Shown here piece by piece: positions 58,650 through 64,000 of a stretch of 64,000 nt of DNA; the first letter of the stretch is position 1, and each line of letters begins with the position of its first letter. The stretch is from positions 112,395-176,394 of the forward strand of contig CAYNIP010000005.1 of NCBI GenBank assembly GCA_964397305.1, read 5' to 3'. The notes under the pieces are model-generated. The model worked only from the letters and a program-made list of their open reading frames with translations, was not told the DNA's origin and made no database searches. A program made the position numbers and the translations under genes. The stretch is from JAAUTY01 sp964397305 (lineage in GTDB: Bacteria > Cyanobacteriota > Cyanobacteriia > Cyanobacteriales > Spirulinaceae).

Positions 58650-59447
58650 TTAGCGGCGAAAGAAACGCTTAATACGGTTGAAAAGATTGTTGTGGGCTGC
58701 CATCAGATCGAGAAACGGAACCTGCTCCCCCTCCAGGCGGCGGGCGATGTTCATGAACGCAATGCCCGGTAGGGTCGGCTTGCGCTCGGAAACAATCGGC
58801 TCGCCGCGATTGCTCGCCACGATCACCCGTTCGTCATCGGGGACGATGCCCACCAGGGGAATGGCCAGGATCTCTAGGACATCTTCCACACTCATCATGT
58901 CGTTGAGCTGCACCATTTCTGGGCGGAGGCGATTGACGATGAGTTGGATGTCCGTAATGTTGTTGGCCTCGAGGAGCCCGATGACCCGATCGGCGTCGCG
59001 CACGGCCGTGACTTCCGGCGTCGTGACGATGATGGCTGCTCGGGCGGCGGCGATCGCATTGCGAAAGCCCATCTCAATACCAGCGGGAGAGTCTACCAAA
59101 ATATAGTCGTGGGTCTTGCTGAGCACATCGATCAGCCCCTTCATTTGCTCCGGGTTGATCGATTCTTTGGTGCGATTCTGGGCCGCCGGCAGCAGGGCGA
59201 GGCCGGGTTGGCGCTTGTCTTTCACCAGGGCCTGCTCGAGGCGACATTGGCCGGCGATCACATCCAGAGCTGTGTAAACGACCCGATTCTCCAGCCCCAG
59301 AAGTAGATCCAGGTTCCGCAGGCCGAAGTCGGCATCGACCAAGGCGACTTTGCGCTTTTGTTTAGCCAAGGCCGTGCCTAGGTTGGCGGTGACAGTGCTC
59401 TTGCCAACGCCGCCCTTGCCGGAAGTAATGACGATAATGCGACTCAT
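58650..59447 (-). CDS. minD: Septum-site determining ATPase MinD
   Basis: 265 aa, normal length. Deviant Walker A GKGGVGKSTVTANLG (~10-24), VALVDADFGLRNLDLLLGL, the Walker B/switch segment DYILVDSPAGIEMG and the C-terminal amphipathic membrane-targeting helix LFNRIKRFFRR. MinD binds the membrane in the ATP form and carries MinC. minE lies 54 nt downstream; minC, which often heads this cluster, is not present upstream (an alpha/beta hydrolase gene is there instead). Confidence 0.96.
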   Translation of the reverse strand: MSRIIVITSGKGGVGKSTVTANLGTALAKQKRKVALVDADFGLRNLDLLLGLENRVVYTALDVIAGQCRLEQALVKDKRQPGLALLPAAQNRTKESINPEQMKGLIDVLSKTHDYILVDSPAGIEMGFRNAIAAARAAIIVTTPEVTAVRDADRVIGLLEANNITDIQLIVNRLRPEMVQLNDMMSVEDVLEILAIPLVGIVPDDERVIVASNRGEPIVSERKPTLPGIAFMNIARRLEGEQVPFLDLMAAHNNLFNRIKRFFRR

Positions 59448-59558
59448 CGAAGTTGTGGGGATGCGGGGCGGATTTTATCGCGACTGGAGAGATTCACCGT
59501 CCAGTGTAACGGTAGGCGGTCCGGTTCTAAACCAAGACCCTAGATTTCACCGCCGCCG

Positions 59559-61190
59559 CTAACGCTGTCGCGGGGGGAGCGATCGCGTGAGTGTCAGCGG
59601 CATCGTGTCTTGGCTCAGGGCTTGGGCATAGGCGGCGGTCAAATAGGCTCGGGAAGCCTGACGGCCCAACAACTCGGCTTCGACCAGGGCCAAACTGAGC
59701 GCTTTGATGTAGTCACGGGCGATCACTGGCTCTGGACCCACCACCGCCGCTGGCAAGGGAACATCCTGATCTGACACCCCCAAGGTCGAGAAATGAGTCC
59801 CTCCCTGCATCAGGATCAAGTAAGCATACTCACTAGCCAGGGTAGCAAAGGGCCGGATCTGCTCCGCTAGGGCGGGCGTCACCGTGTCGGCGCTGCCCGC
59901 CACGATCGCCACCGTCGGCGCGGCTACCGGAGTCAATTGGCGCGGCCCGAACAGGACACTCCCCAAGGGGTTGATCGCCAGCACCGCCGCCACTCGGGGC
60001 TCCCCTAGGTCATACTCCTGGCCTGGCAAGCTCTGGGCCGCACACTGGAGCAACAGGGAGAGGTTGAAGGGCTGGCGCGACGCCTCGCAGGCGGCCTCTA
60101 GGTGCTCAAAATCCAGTTGCGCCCCAGCCAGGACCAGGGCTGTATAGGCTCCAAAGGATTGACCGATCACTGCCACGCGATCGCTGGCGAGGCGATCGCC
60201 ATAGCGCTGGGCCAACTCATCCAAGATGAAGCGAATATCGAGAGGCCGATCGATCAATTCCTGGGGTGGGGTGACATCGCGGGTCAAGCCACTGGCGAGA
60301 TCCTGAAGCTGGGAGGCGCTACTACCGGGATGTTCGGGCACGGCCACGGCGATGCCGTGCGAGGCCAAATGTTCCGCTAAGTAAGCATAGGTCTGCCGGT
60401 CGCCCCCCAGGCCGTGGGAAATGACGACGAGGGGCAGGCGATCGCGGAGCGTCCCGGTGGGATAGTTGCCCGGTTGCGGCCGGTAGAAATCCACCGGAAA
60501 CACCCGAGCCCGCTCTACATCATTGAGAATCAAAGCCGTGCGATCAAACAAAACGTCTCCCGGTTGGCGCAGGTCCCGCGTGAATGGTTCCGCCGCTGCG
60601 GCGGCCTCCTGGGCCGCCGCAGCCTGGATCGCGCCAATCACTTGATTCGTCTCTTGCACCGTGCGACTGACCTCGTTGAGAGCGGCCAAGGCGAGGGCCG
60701 AGTTCACCCGCAGGCCCGCGAGGGGGAATTTTTCCAACACATTCAACGCCGTCAGCCCCTCGTCCGCATCGGCCGCGGCGAGAATCAGCGCAGCCCGCAG
60801 CGCATAAAATCCTGATTCTCCTTTTTGAGTCTGGATCAACTCCCCCAGTTGGCGCAGAATCACCTCCCCTTGGGGAGAGTAGAGGAACTGGGACAGGGCC
60901 AGGGGCTCTAAGTCCACTCGAGTCCGCAGAATGGTGCGGAGATTGTCCACCTGGGCGTCATTCAGTTGGCGCGTAAAGTCCCGCAGATCCGGCGCAATGC
61001 GGCCGTGGGTCGCATAGTCGGCCAGGGATGAAACCCGGAGGGAAAACTCCAGGGGGCCGTAGCGCAGCAGAATGCGCTCGGCGGCGACGGTCGGCCCCGC
61101 CCACAGCAGCAGGGGGCTCAGGGCCAGGCCGATGCGGTAGGCCCAGCGGCGGGAGCGGGGGAGAAGAGTGATCGGAGTTGCAGCAGTCAT
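59559..61190 (-). CDS. Secreted alpha/beta hydrolase with DUF1400-like N-terminal region
   Basis: 543 aa from the ATG at 61190, which places a signal peptide at the start (RRWAYRIGLALSPLLLWAGP, cleavage near AAERI); the upstream 33 codons are unlikely. Residues ~30-200 (LLRYGPLEFSLRVSSLADYATHG, LSQFLYSPQGEVILRQLGELI) are the DUF1400-like part seen in cyanobacteria. The hydrolase follows: oxyanion region VVISHGLGGDRQTYAYLAEHLASHG, nucleophile Ser in VIGQSFGAYTAL, a later Asp in VAGSADTVTP and catalytic His in MQGGTHFSTLG. Probably a periplasmic lipase or esterase; substrate unknown. Confidence 0.85.
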   Translation of the reverse strand: MTAATPITLLPRSRRWAYRIGLALSPLLLWAGPTVAAERILLRYGPLEFSLRVSSLADYATHGRIAPDLRDFTRQLNDAQVDNLRTILRTRVDLEPLALSQFLYSPQGEVILRQLGELIQTQKGESGFYALRAALILAAADADEGLTALNVLEKFPLAGLRVNSALALAALNEVSRTVQETNQVIGAIQAAAAQEAAAAAEPFTRDLRQPGDVLFDRTALILNDVERARVFPVDFYRPQPGNYPTGTLRDRLPLVVISHGLGGDRQTYAYLAEHLASHGIAVAVPEHPGSSASQLQDLASGLTRDVTPPQELIDRPLDIRFILDELAQRYGDRLASDRVAVIGQSFGAYTALVLAGAQLDFEHLEAACEASRQPFNLSLLLQCAAQSLPGQEYDLGEPRVAAVLAINPLGSVLFGPRQLTPVAAPTVAIVAGSADTVTPALAEQIRPFATLASEYAYLILMQGGTHFSTLGVSDQDVPLPAAVVGPEPVIARDYIKALSLALVEAELLGRQASRAYLTAAYAQALSQDTMPLTLTRSLPPRQR

Positions 61191-61291
61191 GGGGTACTTG
61201 CCTACAGCGGGAACCAAGGTTGCTCGATATAATGATGGCTTCATTCTTGGCCTAACGACCACTGAGGCTAGCGATTGAGGTGCGACCACTC

Positions 61292-62221
61292 ATGGGTATT
61301 CAGACGTTACGCGGACGGGATTTGCTCAGCATCGCGGACTTGGAGCCGGCAGAACTCTTGGAGCTGTTGCAACTGGCGACGGCCCTGAAGGGGGGTGCTC
61401 AGGCTCGGGCTCCCCAAAAAGTGCTCGGTTTGCTCTTCTCCAAGGCCTCTACCCGCACCCGCGTCAGCTTCTCGGTGGCCATGTACCACCTGGGCGGCCA
61501 AGTGATCGACCTGAACCCTAACGTCACCCAGGTGGGGCGCGGGGAGCCGATTTCCGACACGGCCCGCGTCCTCGACCGCTATCTGGACGCGATCGCCATC
61601 CGCACCTTCCACCAGGCTGATCTGACCGAATTTGCCCACTATGCCCGCATTCCGGTGATCAATGCCCTGACGGATTTAGAACATCCTTGCCAAATTCTCG
61701 CGGACCTGCTGACCGTCCAGGAATGCTGGGGCGATCTCCAGGGCGTGACCCTGACTTACCTGGGCGATGGGAACAATGTCGCCCATTCCCTCTTGCTGGG
61801 GTGTGCCTTGGCGGGCCTGTCGATTCGGGTGGCGACGCCGATGGCCTATGCACCGGAGCCGCAAATCGTCGCCCAGGCCCGGGCCTTGGCCCAGGGGCGC
61901 AGTGAGGTGATGATTACGACGGACGCGATCGCTGCTGTCCAGGGAGCCCAGGTGCTCTACACCGATGTCTGGGCCAGCATGGGCCAGGAAGCCGAGGCGG
62001 AGACTCGCTTACCAGTCTTCCAATCTTACCAGATCAACGACGCCCTCCTGAGCCACGCGGATGCCCAGGCGATCGTGCTCCACTGCCTGCCGGCCCACCG
62101 CGAGGAAGAAGTGACCACAGCCGTCTTGGAAGGCGAGCAGTCGCGGGTCTGGCAACAGGCGGAGAACCGGATGCACGCTCAGCAGGCCCTGCTGGCGGCT
62201 GTGCTGGGGGCCTGGGATTGA
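61292..62221 (+). CDS. argF: Ornithine carbamoyltransferase
   Basis: 309 aa from the ATG at 61292, preceded by GAGGTG at 61277-61282; an in-frame GTG at 61280 overlaps that SD and is less likely. It makes citrulline from ornithine and carbamoyl phosphate in arginine synthesis. Carbamoyl-phosphate motif SKASTRTRVSF (~50-60), HPCQILADLLTV, the ornithine-specific DVWASMGQE and HCLPAHREEEV with the catalytic Cys. Normal length. tsaB follows 5 nt after the stop, so the two are probably co-transcribed. Confidence 0.96.
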   Translation: MGIQTLRGRDLLSIADLEPAELLELLQLATALKGGAQARAPQKVLGLLFSKASTRTRVSFSVAMYHLGGQVIDLNPNVTQVGRGEPISDTARVLDRYLDAIAIRTFHQADLTEFAHYARIPVINALTDLEHPCQILADLLTVQECWGDLQGVTLTYLGDGNNVAHSLLLGCALAGLSIRVATPMAYAPEPQIVAQARALAQGRSEVMITTDAIAAVQGAQVLYTDVWASMGQEAEAETRLPVFQSYQINDALLSHADAQAIVLHCLPAHREEEVTTAVLEGEQSRVWQQAENRMHAQQALLAAVLGAWD

Positions 62222-62226
62222 CCCCG

Positions 62227-62898
62227 ATGATGGCTCCCCTGCCCTGCGGCCTCGCGATTCATGCCACCAGTTCCCAACTGGGGTTAGCCCTCGGAAACAG
62301 GGCTGAACTGGTGCGGGCCCAAACTTGGGATTTGGGGCGAGACCTCTCCGCCAGCTTGCACTACCATTTGGCGGCCCTGCTCGCGCCCCAAACCTGGTCG
62401 GATTTGGCTTGGCTAGCCGTGGCCCGGGGCCCGGGCAGCTTCACGAGCACCCGCATCGGCCTGGTCACGGCTCGCACCCTCGCCCAGCAACTGGATTGTC
62501 CCCTGTTTGCCCTCTCTAGCTTGGCGGCCTATGCCTGGAGCCAGCGAACATCCCTTCGGGACGCTGCGCGATCGCGCCTATCCCCAGATCAGCCCCTGGC
62601 AGTCCTCCTGCCGGCGCAACGGGGCCAACTCTTTGTCGCCGGCTACCAGCTCCAGACGGAGCCGGAGGGGTTACTCACTCTATACCCTGAGCAAGCGCTG
62701 ACGCCGGCTGCTTGGCAAGAGCAGCGGGCTACTTGGCCCCCCGAAACTCTGGAGTTGCGGGCCCCGGAAGCGTTGGGGTTCACTGCCCCCGCCCTCCTTG
62801 ATTTAGCGGCGCGGGCTTACCAAGCGGGCGATCGCCCCCCTTGGTTTCGGGCCCTCCCCTTCTACGGCCAACACCCAGTCACGAATCATCCAGGCTGA
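62227..62898 (+). CDS. tsaB: tRNA threonylcarbamoyladenosine biosynthesis protein TsaB
   Basis: About 223 aa from the first ATG at 62227 (tandem ATGs). TsaB is the inactive partner of TsaD in the complex that puts t6A at position 37 of ANN-decoding tRNAs. Visible: GLAIHATSSQLGLALG at the start, the hallmark VARGPGSFTSTRIGLVTARTLAQQL (~60-85), LFALSSLAAYAW, LPAQRGQLFVAGYQ. Between ~100 and 117 the segment TSLRDAARSRL is encoded by a CCCTTCGGGACGCTGCGCG repeat-like string and looks inserted. The 3' end overlaps the convergent TPR gene by 20 nt. Confidence 0.88.
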   Translation: MMAPLPCGLAIHATSSQLGLALGNRAELVRAQTWDLGRDLSASLHYHLAALLAPQTWSDLAWLAVARGPGSFTSTRIGLVTARTLAQQLDCPLFALSSLAAYAWSQRTSLRDAARSRLSPDQPLAVLLPAQRGQLFVAGYQLQTEPEGLLTLYPEQALTPAAWQEQRATWPPETLELRAPEALGFTAPALLDLAARAYQAGDRPPWFRALPFYGQHPVTNHPG

Positions 62899-63694
62899 GA
62901 AACTTATCGAGGGCCGCCGTCACGCTGGGGGGCCAGCGACGCAGGCTGCTTACCCAGTCGAGGTCTTGGTAGCGGCTGTCCAGACCCACGGCCGACACCC
63001 AGTTGCTCTCGGCTTCTCCCTGCTGGCCCTGGGCCCAGAGGGCGGCGGTTAGGGCGGCGCGGGCATCGGCAAAGAGGGGATATTTCCGGGTCAAGGCTCG
63101 CAGGGCTTGCACGGCTTCGCGGGTTTGACCCAGTTCGTACAGGGCAAGGGCCCGATTCACCCGCGCCAGGGCAAAGTCCGCGGCTAGAGTACAAGCCTGT
63201 TCATAATCGGCCAAGGCCTGGGGCCAATGACCACGGCCGGCTTCGGCATTGCCCCGATTGTTGTAGGCAAAGGGGTCCTCGGGGGTCAGGGCCAAAACGT
63301 GGTTGTAGTCGGCGATCGCCTGCTCCCAGTGCTGCTGACCCTCGTAGGCCAAGCCGCGATTGAGGTAGGGATCGGGAGCCTCGGGGGCCAGGCCAATTGC
63401 TTGGTTGTAATCGGCGATCGCCGCGTCCAATTGGTTCTGGGCTACCCGCACGTTGCCGCGATTGCTCCAGAGAGCGGGATTCTCAGGAAATTGGTCGATC
63501 AAGTCGCTCCAGAAAGCTTCCGAGGCCGCAAAGTCCCCCCGCTCGGCCGCCTCGATCGCTTGGGTGGCGATCGCTTCCCCCCGAGCCAGGGCCGCCTCGC
63601 TCACGGCTGCCTGAGCACTGGAGGTAACAGCCAAGCAACACAGACCACAGAGCAAAACCACAATCCAGCGCACCATAAGACTCAGGGAAGGCAA
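62879..63694 (-). CDS. Secreted tetratricopeptide-repeat protein
   Basis: 271 aa. Signal peptide (VRWIVVLLCGLCCLAVTSSAQA). Then five or so TPR units: ALWSNRGNVRVAQNQLDAAIADYNQAIGL, PYLNRGLAYEGQQHWEQAIADYNHVLAL and AYNNRGNAEAGRGHWPQALADYEQA, followed by looser repeats. The C-terminal YQDLDWVSSLRRWPPSV is conserved in cyanobacterial homologues as I remember them. Likely a periplasmic or thylakoid-lumen protein-interaction scaffold. The exact role is unknown. Confidence 0.85.
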   Translation of the reverse strand: MPSLSLMVRWIVVLLCGLCCLAVTSSAQAAVSEAALARGEAIATQAIEAAERGDFAASEAFWSDLIDQFPENPALWSNRGNVRVAQNQLDAAIADYNQAIGLAPEAPDPYLNRGLAYEGQQHWEQAIADYNHVLALTPEDPFAYNNRGNAEAGRGHWPQALADYEQACTLAADFALARVNRALALYELGQTREAVQALRALTRKYPLFADARAALTAALWAQGQQGEAESNWVSAVGLDSRYQDLDWVSSLRRWPPSVTAALDKFLSLDDS

Positions 63695-63817
63695 AACAGA
63701 GTTGTCCTCAGCCTAACACCCTAGGCCGAGGGAACCCGCCATCATCCCAGAGCGACCCCCAAGGCAGCCAGTGCTGCCAGTAAACTAAAGGCAAGCATTG
63801 CCCACCGATTCTCCCTC

Positions 63818-64000
63818 ATGGCAGCAACAACAGCAGACGACGTTTGGCGGCTCCTCGGCGAACTCGCCGAAGCTCAGAAAGAAACCGAGCGACTCCTCAA
63901 CGAAAGCTCCCAAGCAGCGGAACGACGCTCCCAGGAAAGCGAGCGCCGCTTCCAGGAAACCGAGCGACTCCTCAAGGAAAGCTCCCAAGAAAGCGAGCGC
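63818..64000 (+). CDS. N-terminus of a coiled-coil protein (DUF3782-like), cut by window edge
   Basis: 61 codons, open to the edge: MAATTADDVWRLLGELAEAQ, then heptad-like repeats (KETERLLNESSQAAERRSQE, SERRFQETERLLKESSQ). This resembles cyanobacterial DUF3782-type proteins, which carry variable numbers of such ETxRxxxE repeats before a PD-(D/E)xK-like domain. The domain itself is outside the window, so the name is tentative. Confidence 0.6.
   Translation, partial: MAATTADDVWRLLGELAEAQKETERLLNESSQAAERRSQESERRFQETERLLKESSQESER

Noticed and set aside
63745..63819. 25-codon minus-strand ORF encoding a hydrophobic peptide (MRENRWAMLAFSLLAALAAL...)
   Set aside because: No ribosome site, start shared head-on with the plus-strand coiled-coil gene, and no match to any small photosystem or cytochrome subunit I know.
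1..64000. HIP1 octamers GCGATCGC as a regulatory signal
   Set aside because: They are spread through genes and spacers alike, as in many cyanobacterial genomes, and show no special placement here.

Overview
The window is chromosomal DNA of a GC-rich cyanobacterium. HIP1 octamers (GCGATCGC) are scattered through nearly every gene. RNA polymerase is split in the cyanobacterial way, with a separate RpoC2. Light-dependent protochlorophyllide reductase, a slr1738-type PerR next to a type II peroxiredoxin, and MinD/MinE point the same way. I do not assign a genus. There is one 100-N assembly gap (3792-3891). I saw no rRNA, tRNA or CRISPR array.

Layout. 1-14.2 kb is housekeeping: a pabB-pabC fusion (cut by the window edge), hisD, rpsT with a long Pro/Glu repeat tail, tatD, rpoB, rpoC2 (no rpoC1 between them), a CsoR/InrS-type metal sensor and a CobT-like UPF0284 gene. 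14.8-19.2 kb is a decaying two-component cluster: a hybrid kinase that lost its ATPase domain, a frameshifted receiver-kinase and a truncated receiver. 19.2-27.3 kb is a conflict island: EAD1-caspase, EAD1-iSTAND-like protein, MoxR ATPase and vWA protein in one operon, then a VapBC-like pair and a convergent STAND ATPase with a formylglycine-generating-enzyme-like domain. 27.3-28.2 kb holds repeats and a wrecked ISKra4-like transposase. 28.2-36.7 kb is metal and oxidative-stress physiology (ZIP transporter, Dps, PerR, peroxiredoxin), then an SRPBCC protein, Omp85, an ABC ATPase and por.

37.2-48.5 kb is the most striking part. It is a helicase-methylase-ATPase defence operon: SNF2 helicase with a DUF3883 nuclease-like end, DUF1156 Zn-ribbon DNA methylase, and DUF499 ATPase with a HEPN domain. 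Two small nuclease-like genes (GxxExxY and Uma2) sit between the core genes. Each is bracketed by inverted arms of a palindromic repeat (CCACAGAGGCACGGAG type). The same repeat is inserted in frame inside the helicase and the methylase, much like Rickettsia palindromic elements. The island lies between a fragment and an intact copy of an ADP-ribosylglycohydrolase gene.

49.5-64 kb returns to housekeeping: YjbQ, a sugar-nucleotide epimerase, rlmN flanked by inverted copies of a MITE, a RodZ-like protein, an AMIN amidase, an ABC permease, an HD hydrolase, minE with a long acidic tail, minD, a DUF1400-like hydrolase, argF, tsaB, a TPR protein and the start of a coiled-coil protein. Several dispersed repeat families, including two MITE families that share one core, fill most intergenic spaces.
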